The notes: generated from the letters alone by a model not told the origin. A stretch of 64,000 nt of DNA from an uncultured Ectothiorhodospiraceae bacterium (GCA_947259765.1 CAMYNG010000001.1:94219-158218); one strand, 5' to 3'; counted from the first letter of the stretch, positions 46,391-60,375 are shown. Numbers and translations are program-made.

Positions 46391-46519
46391 TACTATCCGC
46401 TACGTTACTGCCAGCGAGCTTTCACGGTAGATGAAGCCATATCTTTAACTAACCTGTCCTCTTTCAAATTCGCGGTGTCTAACCCTGGTTCACGAAAGCC
46501 AAGCCTGCAAAAATAAAGG

Positions 46520-47815
<1,296 letters not shown>

Positions 47816-47885
47816 TTAAATAGAGATATCCAGATTGTCAAAATTGTGGGTTCGTATTTTACCGCTTGGCACTCGAAAAAACCGG

Positions 47886-50368
<2,483 letters not shown>

Positions 50369-50465
50369 TCAGCCGCCAGTTGAGAAACGCACACCAACTG
50401 ACCCGCAAACTGGATCAGGTCATGCCGGAATACAGGCGATATTGTCGTTGTTTTTGCCTGAGGTT

Positions 50466-51845
50466 TCAATCTCCGTTCATGGCCTGCTTGCCCTCGGCAA
50501 TTGGGCGTGAATGGATTTGAATTCCCCTTTCGGTTTGTGCCTGAAACGGTTCACAGGTACAAAATCCGACCACCTCTGCCAACTCGTTTCCGACATATAC
50601 CAGTGGCACCCGATCGCGTCGCCAGGGCGGCACACCCCATTCCTGAAACAGCTTCTTCAAAGAGTGGCGATGTCCTCGCCCGGCGGGCCGACACAGTTCT
50701 CCGCCTTGTCTGAAACGGACCGTGACCGCAGGAGATCCCCTGGTCTGCGTTACCAGTCCGGTGCTCAGGCCGCCGGTGGCCGAAGTTTTACAAACCAGTC
50801 GGGTCGCAAGCGACGGTAACTCCAGTTCCGATTGCAAGTCCCACGGCAATACAAGGGCATTATCGTGCAGGAAGGATGGCGTGAGGGCGTACAAGCGGTC
50901 TCGATAACGCCGGACTTCGGCGCAGGGCCAGCTAACATAGGGTTGAGAGTCCGCGCTCGCCGTCACGACTTCCGTCAAAATTCGCTGTAGGTGCCGTTGG
51001 TTCGGCGCCGGCAAGTTGCATCGTTCAACCAGCCAATAGCGCAATAGGTTGCGTTGCCTTGCCGGTGACAACGCTGACAACAGGGCAGCGGGAAGCTCGT
51101 TTTCAGCGCAATTTTCGCGCGCCGACAAATCCAGCGCGGCTAAATCCGCGAGACAACGCTTCGCATCGGCGTGGTGGCTCGCTGCACGTGATAGCGATGC
51201 GGCCGCCGCGGGCCAGCGGCGTTGCAGCACCGGTGTGACTTCATGGCGTAAAAAGTTTCGGTCAAAACCCCGATCGTCGTTGCTCGGGTCCTCGATCCAT
51301 TGCAATCCGTGGTGTGTGGCATAGTCGGCGAGAGCCTCACGCGGGACGTGCAGCAATGGGCGCCCAAGCCAACCGGCGGCAAACGCGGAATGCGCCGGCA
51401 TCGCCGCGGTTCCCTTGATCCCTGCGCCGCGCAGCAATTGCAACAACAAAGTCTCGGCCTGATCATCCTGATGATGCGCGAGCAGCAGCCCGTCGTCGGC
51501 GTCGATGACGCTTGAAAAAGCCGCATAGCGCGCGTCGCGGGCGGCTGCCTCCGGGCTGATACCCGGGCCAAGCTCAACTTTTGCGTTGCACACCTCGATG
51601 TGGATGTCGTACTCCTGGCAAACTGCCACACAGTGCGCTGCCCAAACACCGGCATCGGCTTGCAAGCCATGGTTAATGTGAAAAGCGGCTATTTCCAGTG
51701 GCTGTTGTTGACGCAGTTCCTGCAATAGCGCGAGTAAGACGTGCGAATCCCGCCCGCCACTATAGGCGACCCAATAACGCCGGGCATCCGGCATCTCGGC
51801 CAGCCGGCGCGCCAGATAGGCGGGAGTCAGTTGCGGATTCATCAT
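50466..51845 (-). CDS. tilS: tRNA(Ile)-lysidine synthetase
   Basis: Converts cytidine 34 of the CAU-anticodon tRNA-Ile to lysidine. The PP-loop is VAYSGGRDSHVLLALLQ (family SGGxDS), followed by FHINHGL, HHQDDQAETLLLQLLRGAG and ARDARYAAF. The C-terminal substrate-recognition domain ends at residue 459. The start is the ATG at 51845 or 51842; a TTG at 51854 would add residues with no support. It lies between pyrG and accA. Confidence 0.95.
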   Translation of the reverse strand: MMNPQLTPAYLARRLAEMPDARRYWVAYSGGRDSHVLLALLQELRQQQPLEIAAFHINHGLQADAGVWAAHCVAVCQEYDIHIEVCNAKVELGPGISPEAAARDARYAAFSSVIDADDGLLLAHHQDDQAETLLLQLLRGAGIKGTAAMPAHSAFAAGWLGRPLLHVPREALADYATHHGLQWIEDPSNDDRGFDRNFLRHEVTPVLQRRWPAAAASLSRAASHHADAKRCLADLAALDLSARENCAENELPAALLSALSPARQRNLLRYWLVERCNLPAPNQRHLQRILTEVVTASADSQPYVSWPCAEVRRYRDRLYALTPSFLHDNALVLPWDLQSELELPSLATRLVCKTSATGGLSTGLVTQTRGSPAVTVRFRQGGELCRPAGRGHRHSLKKLFQEWGVPPWRRDRVPLVYVGNELAEVVGFCTCEPFQAQTERGIQIHSRPIAEGKQAMNGD

Positions 51846-51892
51846 GGGGCCCAAGTTTCAGCAGACACAACAAAGGCACGGTTAAAGCTACG

Positions 51893-52849
51893 TTATTCGT
51901 TAAAGATACCGTAGTTCATCAAACGTTTATAGCGCTGATCAAGCAGCTTGTCCGATGGCACATGGTCAAAATGTTCAAGACACTCTATGAGGGCCGCTTT
52001 GATTCGTTGCGCCATGACCTCCACGTCACGGTGTGCGCCACCCAGCGGCTCCGGAATGATAGCTTCGATCAATTCCAGTTCCTTAAGACGCTCGGCCGTC
52101 AGCCCCATTGCCTCCGCGGCGTCCGGCGCTTTTTCCGCGCTTTTCCAGAGGATTGACGCACAACCTTCCGGCGAAATAACCGAATAAGTACTGAACTCAA
52201 GCATCATCAGGCGATCGCCGACGCCGATGGCCAATGCACCGCCCGAACCACCTTCACCGATAACCGTATTTACAATCGGTGTGCGCAAACGCGACATGAC
52301 GAATAAATTACGGGCAATCGCCTCACTTTGGCCTCGCTCTTCTGCCCCTACACCGGGATAGGCGCCGGGCGTATCAATGAAGGTCAGTATTGGGAGCTGA
52401 AAACGCTCCGCCATCTCCATCAGGCGCAATGCCTTACGATAACCCTCGGGCCGCGGCATTCCAAAATTGCGCCGCACTTTTTCTGCGGTATCACGGCCTT
52501 TCTGTTGGCCAATGACCATCACCGGACGGCCGTCGATACGGGCGAGTCCGCCAACAATCGCCGCATCATCGGCAAAGGTGCGATCGCCGTGCAATTCGGT
52601 AAAGTCGGTGAAAATACGCTCGACGTAATCCAGGAAATACGGTCGCTGCGGATGGCGTGCCAGCTGGGAGATCTGCCACGGGGTCAAGCTGGCGAAAATG
52701 GATTCAGTCAGCTCGCGGCTTTTGGACCGCAGTCGGCCGATCTCTTCGCTGATATTGATCTCAGCATCCGAGCCCAGATAGCGTAATTCTTCGATCTTGG
52801 CTTCCAGCTCGGCGATCGGTTGTTCAAATTCGAGAAAATTCAGATTCAT
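51893..52849 (-). CDS. accA: Acetyl-CoA carboxylase carboxyltransferase subunit alpha
   Basis: Part of the carboxyltransferase that makes malonyl-CoA, working with AccD encoded elsewhere. Typical blocks: [79 protein letters not shown], and [20 protein letters not shown]. Length 318 residues matches the family. Follows dnaE as in E. coli, but 463 bases away, across repeats A5 and A6. Confidence 0.97.
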   Translation of the reverse strand: MNLNFLEFEQPIAELEAKIEELRYLGSDAEINISEEIGRLRSKSRELTESIFASLTPWQISQLARHPQRPYFLDYVERIFTDFTELHGDRTFADDAAIVGGLARIDGRPVMVIGQQKGRDTAEKVRRNFGMPRPEGYRKALRLMEMAERFQLPILTFIDTPGAYPGVGAEERGQSEAIARNLFVMSRLRTPIVNTVIGEGGSGGALAIGVGDRLMMLEFSTYSVISPEGCASILWKSAEKAPDAAEAMGLTAERLKELELIEAIIPEPLGGAHRDVEVMAQRIKAALIECLEHFDHVPSDKLLDQRYKRLMNYGIFNE

Positions 52850-52961
52850 TGTTTTAATGTAGCGGATGATAAATACCGACTAAAGGGTCGGAAAGTATAG
52901 CATATTGTTAAAAACACGGAGTAGAATCCCAAACACTTTAAGACTCGACAAATTTACCAGG

Positions 52962-53069
52962 CGGGGCTGCGGCCACCGCCTGTCAAGACCGTGGGCCGCA
53001 GGGATGCGGCCCCCGAACCTACAGGGACGTATTTGCGGCGTGTCTTGACGGGCGGTGGCCGCAGCCCCG
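52962..53069. repeat. Family A palindromic element, copy A5
   Basis: Arms 52962-52989 and 53042-53069 (28 bases) match at 27 positions, the one difference allowing G-U pairing. The inner stem is GGGCCGC...GCGGCCC, replacing the CGGCAGC...GCTGCCG of A1 and A4 with compensating changes. The conserved block ACCTACAGGGACGTATTTGC (53008-53027) and GGCGTGTCTTG remain. The core is shortest here. Located in the dnaE-accA gap. Confidence 0.9.
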
Positions 53070-53152
53070 TCCACAACCATTACCGACGGATTAATCAGTC
53101 CTTTGTAGAGGGTCGGGTCTTTTGCAAGCCTGAAAGATTTGCAACAAGCAGA

Positions 53153-53304
53153 CCAGTATTTCAGTCTGCGTTGCTCTAACTTCTGCATCCCTTCAGTCGT
53201 GCTGCCGGAGAGTCTTGCCATGCGGATCCGGAGACCTTCCTGCCTGAATTTATGGATGCCAACGTAGTAATCAGGCGATTCGTTCTCCGGCAAGTTACAT
53301 GGCA
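53153..53304 (-). repeat. Family A related element, degenerate copy A6
   Basis: On the minus strand 53220-53153 (ATGGCAAGACTCTCCGGCAG and on) is closely similar to the left half and extra segment of copy A4 (43344-43405). Nested short arms are seen: TGCCGGAGA/TCTCCGGCA (53202-53210, 53283-53291) and TTGCCATG/CATGGCAA (53214-53221, 53297-53304). The block ATTTATGGATGCCAACGTAG (53247-53266) matches the family core in the opposite orientation. A 141-codon reading frame (52880-53305, minus) runs through A6 and A5; I do not count it as a gene. The rest of the 463-base dnaE-accA gap shows nothing else. Confidence 0.65.
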
Positions 53305-53312
53305 ATAAACAA

Positions 53313-56300
53313 CTAGTGTGTCACCCTATAATCGATATGCACGCCACTTTCACCGACCAAATCCCGCAAGCGATGCAACAGCTCATCTGTGGGGTGTACC
53401 CGCCAGTCCTTGCCCAGCGAAACCTCGGCACACGCGCCCTGCCCCTGATAGTCCAGCACCACCGGACAAAAGCCTTCACGAAACGGCGCAAGCACCTGCG
53501 CCAAATCATTCACAAAACCATTACCGGCCTGTGAGCTGCCAACGTCAACCACCAGACGCCGGGCAAAGTGTTCACGTGCCTCATTCATGTCATAAACCTG
53601 GCGTGCACTCATGCGATAGCCCCCCGAATAGTCATCGATACTGACTTCACCTTCAACAACAATGAGGCGATCCTTGGCCAGTAAATCACGAAAGCGCTGA
53701 TAAATGTCGGAGAACACCGCCAGTTCTATCCGCCCGCTGCGATCATCAATGGTAATAAACGCCATGCGATCGCCACGTCGGGTGTTCATGGTTCGCATGG
53801 CAATGATCAAACCGGCCACCGTCACAGTTTGATCACGCTCCGGTTTTAATTCGGAAATTCGCGCACTGACAACCTGTTCAAGCTCCGGCAAGTAACGTTC
53901 AATGGGGTGGCCAGTTAAATACAGTCCCAGTGTTTGTTTTTCGTTGGTCAGGCGTTGCTCATCGTCCCAGTCAGTGGCTTGTTCGTATGCAGCAGGTCCA
54001 TGCTCGGTTGACGCGGCGACGCCAAACAAATCATCCTGCCCCAGATTCTGGTCACGGTTCTGCTGTTCTGCCGTTCGCAACGCCTTAGGCAGACTTGCCA
54101 TCAAGGTAGCACGATTTTGTTCAAACACGTCCAACGCGCCGGCCATAATGAGCGCATCCAGCGTGCGTCGGTTTACCTTTTTCAGATCAATACGCCGGCA
54201 AAAATCAAACAAGTCCGCAAACAAACCGTTGTTCTGTCTTTCTTCATGGATACCTTCGATTGCGGCCGCACCTACGCCTTTTATAGCACCCAACCCGTAG
54301 ACCACTGTTCCGTCGCCCTGTACGGTAAAGCGATGTTCACAAACATTGATATTCGGCGGCACCACATCCAGCTTCATGTCGCGACATTCATCAATAAGCG
54401 TTACCACCTTGTCGGTATTGTCCATGTCCGCGGACAACACCGCGGCCATGAATGCAGCCGGGTAATGGGTCTTTAACCAGGCAGTCTGGTAAGACACCAT
54501 GGCATAGGCGGCCGAGTGAGACTTGTTAAAACCGTAACCGGCAAATTTTTCCATCAAATCGAAAATAGAGCTGGCGACCTTTTCCTCGACACCGTGTTGC
54601 AACGCGCCAGCAGTAAACACCTCGCGTTGCTTCGCCATCTCTTCCGCTTTCTTTTTACCCATAGCGCGGCGTAACAGATCGGCGCCACCCAGTGTGTACC
54701 CGGCCAGCACCTGGGCAATTTGCATGACCTGTTCCTGATAGAGAATGACGCCGTAGGTTGGCTGCAGTATCGGCTCCAAATCCGGATGCGGGTATTCAAC
54801 CTTGGCGCGGCCGTGCTTACGATTTATGAAATCGTCCACCATGCCTGACTGCAGTGGACCGGGACGAAACAAGGCCACCAACGCAACGATTTCCTCAAAA
54901 TCATCTGGCTGCAGACGCTTAATCAAGTCTTTCATGCCACGGGATTCCAACTGGAATACAGCGGTGGTATTGCAGGCCTTAAGTAAATCGAAGGTCGCGG
55001 AGTCATCCATGGGGATCTGTGCAATATCCAAGGGCGAAGCACCGGCCGAGCTTCGATCCCGATTCAGGGTCTGCACGGCCCAGTCGATGATGGTCAGGGT
55101 ACGCAGGCCCAGAAAGTCAAACTTCACCAGGCCAATGGATTCGACATCATCCTTGTCGAACTGGGTCACGACACCCGTCGCACCCTGTTCACAGTACAAC
55201 GGTGTAAAATCAGTCAGCTTGGACGGTGAAATCACAACACCCCCGGCATGCTTACCTGCGTTGCGTGTTAAACCTTCCAGGCTTTGTGCGAGGTCGATGA
55301 TTGCGCGCACATTGTCTTCATCATCATAAAGTTGCTGCAGGGCCTCTTCCTGTTCAAGTGCCCGCTGCAAAGTCATTCCAATTTCAAACGGGATCAGTTT
55401 GGCGATCCTGTCGACGAATCCATAGGGTTGGCCCAGCACACGTCCGACATCACGCACCACAGCCTTGGCCGCCATCGAACCATAGGTGATGATTTGCGCG
55501 ACTTTCTCACGACCATAGGTTTGCGCGACATAATCAATAACCCGATCGCGGCCCTCCATGCAAAAATCGATATCGAAATCCGGCATGGAGACACGCTCCG
55601 GATTAAGAAAACGTTCGAACAGCAATTCGTAACGCAAGGGATCCAGATCAGTGATTGTCAGGGCGTAGGCCACCAGCGAGCCAGCACCGGAACCACGGCC
55701 GGGTCCCACCGGCACACCATTTTGTTTCGCCCATTGGATAAAGTCGGCAACAATCAGGAAATAACCCGGAAAACCCATGGAGATAATCACCTCCAGTTCG
55801 GTTTCCAGCCGCTGTTCATAGCTTGGCCGCTGTTCGGTCAACGCCGATTCATCCTCGGCAAAAAGGGTCAGCAGACGTTGTTCCAGGCCGGTACGTGCCT
55901 GCTGGCGGAAATAGGCCTCGGTGGTCAGGCCTTCAGGGATCGGAAAGTCCGGCAAATAGTTATCACCGAGTTTTAGTTCGAGATTACAGCGCTGCGCGAT
56001 GGCCACACTGTTTTCCAGGGCCTCCGGTAGATCCGAGAACACTTCGGCCATCTCACGCGGAGTTCGCAAATACTGTTGTTCGCTGTAAAGGCGAGGCCGG
56101 CGCGGATCGTCAAGCGTGCGGCCTTCCTGGATACAGACTCTGGCCTCGTGCGCACCATGGTCTTCGCGCTGCAGAAAGCGGACCTCATTGGTCGCCACAA
56201 TCGGTAGTTCGCGCTGCGCCGCGAGATCAACTGCGGCATGCAGGTAGTCCTCTTCCCCCGGTCGGCCGGTGCGCTGTACCTCAAGGTAAAAGGAGTCGGG

Positions 56301-56795
56301 GAAAAGCACCTGCCACTGATCGAGCTGTCGGTGGGCCAGATCGGTGTCGCCGCTCAGCAGTGCGGTGCCAATTTCGCCCTGGCGCCCCCCGGAAAGCGCG
56401 ATCAGTCCGTCACAGTGGCCTGTAAACCAGCCGGGTGAAAGTACCGGCAAGCCGCGATGCTGGCCTTCGGTGTAGCCTCGGGAAACCAGCTCGGTGACAT
56501 TGCGGTAACCTTGCGCATCCTTACACAGCAGAGTCAGACGGCTCGGGGCATTGATATCCGCCTCGTTTTGCAACCAGCAATCTACCCCAACGATGGGCTT
56601 GACCCCGGCAGCCTGTGCCGCGCGGTAAAATTTCACGAGAGAAAACAGATTGCCCTGGTCCGTAACGGCCACCGCGGGCATACCCGCGGCCGCGACGGCC
56701 TGAACAAGGGGTTTGACCCTCACCACGCTATCGACAAGGGAATACTCGGTATGCAAACTTAAATGGATGAAACTGGGGCAGGCTTCGGCGGACAT
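53313..56795 (-). CDS. dnaE: DNA polymerase III alpha subunit
   Basis: Replicative polymerase catalytic subunit. From ATG 56795 it has 1160 residues, exactly the E. coli length. The PHP domain begins FIHLSLHTEYSLVDSVVRVK; the palm holds PDFDIDFCMEGRDRVIDYVA with catalytic aspartates; later parts include GPGRGSGAGSLVAYAL, TRNAGKHAGGVVIS, an OB fold (VTVAGLIIAMRTMNTRRGDR) and a C-terminal tau-binding region. The frame to 56831 has no support. The accA-dnaE-rnhB block matches E. coli order, with kinase and phosphatase genes inserted upstream. Confidence 0.98.
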   Translation of the reverse strand: MSAEACPSFIHLSLHTEYSLVDSVVRVKPLVQAVAAAGMPAVAVTDQGNLFSLVKFYRAAQAAGVKPIVGVDCWLQNEADINAPSRLTLLCKDAQGYRNVTELVSRGYTEGQHRGLPVLSPGWFTGHCDGLIALSGGRQGEIGTALLSGDTDLAHRQLDQWQVLFPDSFYLEVQRTGRPGEEDYLHAAVDLAAQRELPIVATNEVRFLQREDHGAHEARVCIQEGRTLDDPRRPRLYSEQQYLRTPREMAEVFSDLPEALENSVAIAQRCNLELKLGDNYLPDFPIPEGLTTEAYFRQQARTGLEQRLLTLFAEDESALTEQRPSYEQRLETELEVIISMGFPGYFLIVADFIQWAKQNGVPVGPGRGSGAGSLVAYALTITDLDPLRYELLFERFLNPERVSMPDFDIDFCMEGRDRVIDYVAQTYGREKVAQIITYGSMAAKAVVRDVGRVLGQPYGFVDRIAKLIPFEIGMTLQRALEQEEALQQLYDDEDNVRAIIDLAQSLEGLTRNAGKHAGGVVISPSKLTDFTPLYCEQGATGVVTQFDKDDVESIGLVKFDFLGLRTLTIIDWAVQTLNRDRSSAGASPLDIAQIPMDDSATFDLLKACNTTAVFQLESRGMKDLIKRLQPDDFEEIVALVALFRPGPLQSGMVDDFINRKHGRAKVEYPHPDLEPILQPTYGVILYQEQVMQIAQVLAGYTLGGADLLRRAMGKKKAEEMAKQREVFTAGALQHGVEEKVASSIFDLMEKFAGYGFNKSHSAAYAMVSYQTAWLKTHYPAAFMAAVLSADMDNTDKVVTLIDECRDMKLDVVPPNINVCEHRFTVQGDGTVVYGLGAIKGVGAAAIEGIHEERQNNGLFADLFDFCRRIDLKKVNRRTLDALIMAGALDVFEQNRATLMASLPKALRTAEQQNRDQNLGQDDLFGVAASTEHGPAAYEQATDWDDEQRLTNEKQTLGLYLTGHPIERYLPELEQVVSARISELKPERDQTVTVAGLIIAMRTMNTRRGDRMAFITIDDRSGRIELAVFSDIYQRFRDLLAKDRLIVVEGEVSIDDYSGGYRMSARQVYDMNEAREHFARRLVVDVGSSQAGNGFVNDLAQVLAPFREGFCPVVLDYQGQGACAEVSLGKDWRVHPTDELLHRLRDLVGESGVHIDYRVTH

Positions 56796-56878
56796 GAGGT
56801 CAACGTTACAAATTCCCCGCACAACTAACAAGACTTGACACGGTCACTTATGGGGATGTGGGCATCGATGGCGACACC

Positions 56879-57703
56879 TCACTGACCGCGATAAAGGATA
56901 AAACTCAAATCATCCGGCTTACTTGGATGTGAATCCTCAGCTTGTAGCATGCGCCTGCCGGCATCCGCGGCTAATGATTGCGCGGCGAAGTCCAGAGGCC
57001 CTTTGCGAATGTGTTCGATAATTTCTTCAATATGTAAATTATCAAACAGGCCGTCACTGGCAACAAGCAGGGTGTCATGCGGCGCAAGCTCAAGCAACGG
57101 ACCAATTTCCATACTCATATCCGCAGAACCCACCATGTTCGATACCAAATGGCGATCTTCGTGATGCAGCGCTTCGCGTTCTTCAAGAAAGCCAGCTTCA
57201 ACCGCATACCCCACCGGAGAATGCGAGACAGTCTGCATTTTGATACGACCGCGCTGACCGCACACCAGGATCATGGAATCGCCCACATGATAAGGCCGAA
57301 CCTGTCGACCGCGTAACTCCACGACCGCGACAGTGGTGCTGGCGCCGCTGCCCAGAGCAAGGATAGCCTCGTTTGCCTGCTCCATGCCGTTAAGGATGGC
57401 ATTTCGGAGCTCAGTGTCTTTATCGACAATTTTGTCCAGCGCGCCAATCAAAGTCTGGATGGCCAGCCCTGAAGCCTGTGCGCCGGCAGGCAAACCACCC
57501 GCGCCATCGGCGATGCAAAGTACGGCTGCGTCGGTGCCTAATGGCACGACCGCCACGCCATCCTCATTGGCGGTGGTTTTGTCCGGCGCGACCGCGCTGA
57601 AGCATGCAAGCTGTCCTCCGCCCAGGGAAAAGAGCTCAATTCCGGTTGCGGCACATTCGAGCCGGGTTAGCGCGGAGTCAAGCCTGGCAGGGTTGGCAGG
57701 CAT
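56879..57703 (-). CDS. PP2C-family protein phosphatase
   Basis: Metal-dependent serine/threonine phosphatase domain of 274 residues from ATG 57703. Metal-site motifs are ANEDGVAVVPLG, LCIADGAGGLPAGAQASGLA, RPYHVGDSMILVCGQRGRIK and LLVASDGLFDNLHIEEI, with aspartates in each. There is no receiver or membrane segment. It lies five bases downstream of a kinase gene, so the pair is likely a reversible phosphorylation switch. The target is unknown. A TTG at 57721 would overlap the kinase stop. Confidence 0.88.
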   Translation of the reverse strand: MPANPARLDSALTRLECAATGIELFSLGGGQLACFSAVAPDKTTANEDGVAVVPLGTDAAVLCIADGAGGLPAGAQASGLAIQTLIGALDKIVDKDTELRNAILNGMEQANEAILALGSGASTTVAVVELRGRQVRPYHVGDSMILVCGQRGRIKMQTVSHSPVGYAVEAGFLEEREALHHEDRHLVSNMVGSADMSMEIGPLLELAPHDTLLVASDGLFDNLHIEEIIEHIRKGPLDFAAQSLAADAGRRMLQAEDSHPSKPDDLSFILYRGQ

Positions 57704-57708
57704 GGTGT

Positions 57709-58443
57709 TTAGCTTTCCCAATCCAGATTTTCCAAATGTTCCCGCAATGCGCCTGCGGTGCGAAACTTTTTTAAGATCAGGGAACGTTTGAGGCCGTTGC
57801 AGATGAACTTGACCTGCGGAGAACGACGCGCGTAGTGTTTTTTACCTCCGAGTGCGTCATAAAATATTCGCACCAAATCGCACACATCATCATCTATATT
57901 GGATTGACGGGGCGCTCGCCAGTGATACAGATCGAGCAATCGCACATCGAATCCGAGACCATAGCGACGCACAATTACGTTTTCGGTATGCAGGTCGCCG
58001 TGATACTCGCGCAGGTGATGAACCGACTCCATACCTAGTGCCAGTGCATGCAGCAGATGCAAGGCCTGAAACTCATCCAGCCGTTGGCCGGGCTGATGTC
58101 GTAAAAAATCACTTAGCAGCTCGCCCTCGACAAAATCGGAAACCAGAAAAGAAATGGTTTGGCCACGAAAACTGATGATTTCCTGTGTGTGATACTGAAT
58201 TAGGATCGGACACGTCCGCAGCTTGTGGAGTTTCTTGGCGTAAAAAAGCAGGTTTCGATTACCTGGATTGCGTTGTGGGAAAAAAAATTTTGCGGCACGC
58301 TCAATGCCGGTGGCGACCTCGGTGACCAGATAGACCTCGCCTTCCCAGCCAGCACCCAGGCGTGAAATGACTTCATACTTGCGCGCCAGAACGCGTCCAC
58401 TGGCGAAATCAAAAGAATCAATCGGCTTTACCGGGACGGCCAC
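57709..58443 (-). CDS. Serine/threonine protein kinase-like protein
   Basis: Short kinase of 244 residues starting at a GTG. The glycine loop is LGAGWEGEVYLV, the ATP lysine follows in ERAAKFFFP, and the catalytic loop is HGDLHTENVIV, with HxD and Asn in place. The metal-binding DFG is replaced by LLDLYHW, which keeps the aspartate. The HGDLH loop resembles Rio, LPS-kinase and KdkA-type kinases rather than eukaryotic-like Pkn kinases. No membrane helix or sensor domain is seen. Paired with a PP2C phosphatase. Confidence 0.82.
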   Translation of the reverse strand: MAVPVKPIDSFDFASGRVLARKYEVISRLGAGWEGEVYLVTEVATGIERAAKFFFPQRNPGNRNLLFYAKKLHKLRTCPILIQYHTQEIISFRGQTISFLVSDFVEGELLSDFLRHQPGQRLDEFQALHLLHALALGMESVHHLREYHGDLHTENVIVRRYGLGFDVRLLDLYHWRAPRQSNIDDDVCDLVRIFYDALGGKKHYARRSPQVKFICNGLKRSLILKKFRTAGALREHLENLDWES

Positions 58444-58552
58444 GGTATCATGTTCCCATATTTGATATGTCCAACCACTTCGGCAAGGTTAAACTTGCGA
58501 ACGCTTAAACCAGTCAGTACATTTTCCTGCATAAAACCAAATGAGGCTAAAA

Positions 58553-58939
58553 ATGCGTCTACTCCACACTATGCTCCGCGTCGGGGACCTTGATCGCTCC
58601 GTGCGGTTTTACACTGAAGTCCTGGGTATGAAGCTATTGCGCCAGAAAGAATACCCGGACGGCAAATTCACTCTCGCGTTTGTCGGTTATGGCGATGAAG
58701 CAAACCATACGGTACTCGAACTCACCTACAATTGGGACACCGAAGCCTACAATCTGGGGGACGGCTACGGGCACATTGCGATTGAAGTCGAGGACGTCTA
58801 CCAGGCTGCCGAGGCAATTCGTGAGCGTGGCGGAAAAATTATCCGCGAGCCCGGCCCCATGAACGCGGGCAAGACATTGATCGCCTTTGTCGAGGATCCA
58901 GACGGCTACCCTATCGAACTAATTGGCAGTCGCAACTAA
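58553..58939 (+). CDS. gloA: Lactoylglutathione lyase (glyoxalase I)
   Basis: Isomerises the methylglyoxal-glutathione hemithioacetal to lactoylglutathione. The 128-residue chain has [20 protein letters not shown] (metal-ligand histidine), [40 protein letters not shown] (metal glutamate), [20 protein letters not shown] and [19 protein letters not shown] lies six bases before ATG 58553, which decides the start over 58541. It is divergent from the kinase gene. Confidence 0.97.
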   Translation: MRLLHTMLRVGDLDRSVRFYTEVLGMKLLRQKEYPDGKFTLAFVGYGDEANHTVLELTYNWDTEAYNLGDGYGHIAIEVEDVYQAAEAIRERGGKIIREPGPMNAGKTLIAFVEDPDGYPIELIGSRN

Positions 58940-59113
58940 GCCCGCCCCAATAATTCACTCGAAATATCAGTAGCAACTATCTGTTATATAGTACAAAAAG
59001 ACCTGTGATTTCAACGCATATTCTGAAATGCCGGCAGCCACCAAAACGCGCGAGTTAGAAAAATCACAAAAGGCAGCGGGCAAGTGCGGAGGTATCCAGC
59101 GGCCAAAAGCCGC

Positions 59114-59686
59114 CTATTGTAAGGGCAGAATTCGATTGGCTTCGGCAAACTGCAAGCGCAGAAATTCCATTTGATCCGCCAGTATGCGCCGGTTACGCAA
59201 CACCAGGTATTCCGCCATATTGGGAACGAACGGTACCGCCAGTAACGGCATGCCGCTCTCATCGGGTGACCGGCTGCCTTTGCGGGCATTACAGCGACGG
59301 CAGGCCGTCACCACATTAGACCAGATATCACGCCCGCCGCGGGAAACCGGTCGCACGTGATCACGGGTCAGGCCTGCATCTGCGCTCTGACGACCGCAAT
59401 ACAGACAGGTGTGGCGATCACGCCGAAAAAGTTCACGATTGGTTAATGGTGGGATAGAACGCCGGTAAGTCCGTTTGTACTCGCCACGAACCGCAATAAT
59501 CGAATTGATTTCGACGACCGTCTGTTCACCGAGTAACCGCGAAATACCACCGCGCAACTCGAAGGTATGATCACCCGCAGTCCATGCGACGCGCTCCCGG
59601 GCATAAAGGCAAACTGCCTCCTGCCACGGAATCCATTTAACAGGTTTACCCGTAACATCCAGTCGCAGTATCAACGGCAGGTTCAT
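59114..59686 (-). CDS. HNH endonuclease family protein
   Basis: Protein of 190 residues with an HNH nuclease domain in the second half: CLYCGRQ, then GLTRDHVRPVSRGGRDIWSN, then ACRRCNARKG. Both zinc CxxC pairs and the DHV histidine are present. The N-terminal half (LPLILRLDVTGKPVKWIPWQ) is the conserved leading domain of a stand-alone bacterial family often found as a housekeeping gene. Substrate unknown. No phage or restriction partner is adjacent. It lies between gloA and rnhB on the opposite strand to gloA. Confidence 0.9.
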   Translation of the reverse strand: MNLPLILRLDVTGKPVKWIPWQEAVCLYARERVAWTAGDHTFELRGGISRLLGEQTVVEINSIIAVRGEYKRTYRRSIPPLTNRELFRRDRHTCLYCGRQSADAGLTRDHVRPVSRGGRDIWSNVVTACRRCNARKGSRSPDESGMPLLAVPFVPNMAEYLVLRNRRILADQMEFLRLQFAEANRILPLQ

Positions 59687-59787
59687 TTACAGCACGAGCC
59701 TCTATAGAAATTTGCTTTAAAAAACAGCCCCTCAGAGCGAAATTTTCACGTACCTACACAACGTCTTCGACCATATACGAAAGCCTG

Positions 59788-60375
59788 TTACGACTCAAGT
59801 AAACGACGCACCGGTGCAAAAGTGCGCCGATGAATGGGTGTAACGCCGTTCTTGCCCAAAGCCGCCAGATGAGCCCGGGTAGGATAGCCTTTGTGAGTCG
59901 CCATACCATAACCAGGGTACTCTTTGTCCAACCTGACCATTTCCTCGTCACGGGCAACTTTCGCCAGGATTGAGGCCGCGCTGATTTCGGCGATCCGTTC
60001 GTCACCTTTAACGATGGCCTCTGCAGGACAGGACAGTTGGGGCAGCTTGTTTCCATCGACCAAAACACGCGTAGGAGTAAACTCCAAGCCGGCGATCGCC
60101 CGCTGCATGGCAAGCAAACTCGCCTGAAGGATATTTATCTCGTCAATTTCGCGAACCGACGCAGTCGCAATCGACCAGGCGAATGCATTTGTTCTAATGT
60201 CACCAAAAAGTTGGTTACGCTGCTTAAACGAAAGCTTTTTCGAATCCGCCAGTCCCGAGATAGGTCGGGAAGGATCCAGAATAACCGCAGCCGCATAGAC
60301 CGGGCCCGCGAGAGGACCGCGGCCCGCTTCGTCCACGCCGGCGATTTTCTCAAGCAAGGATTGTGTTGAGCTCAT
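59788..60375 (-). CDS. rnhB: Ribonuclease HII
   Basis: Cleaves the RNA of RNA-DNA hybrids and removes single ribonucleotides from DNA. The first catalytic motif is [20 protein letters not shown] (Asp and Glu), followed by [46 protein letters not shown] and [20 protein letters not shown]. Length 195 residues is normal. In E. coli it sits between lpxB and dnaE; here the orientation relative to lpxB is reversed. Confidence 0.97.
   Translation of the reverse strand: MSSTQSLLEKIAGVDEAGRGPLAGPVYAAAVILDPSRPISGLADSKKLSFKQRNQLFGDIRTNAFAWSIATASVREIDEINILQASLLAMQRAIAGLEFTPTRVLVDGNKLPQLSCPAEAIVKGDERIAEISAASILAKVARDEEMVRLDKEYPGYGMATHKGYPTRAHLAALGKNGVTPIHRRTFAPVRRLLES

Noticed and set aside
55284-55976. 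230-codon open frame on the plus strand
   Set aside because: It is entirely antisense to dnaE, shows no recognisable domain, and dnaE motifs are intact; a codon-bias shadow.
59114-59686. HNH gene as part of a mobile intron, phage or restriction system
   Set aside because: No intron boundaries, phage genes or methyltransferase are adjacent; it looks like a stand-alone chromosomal family.
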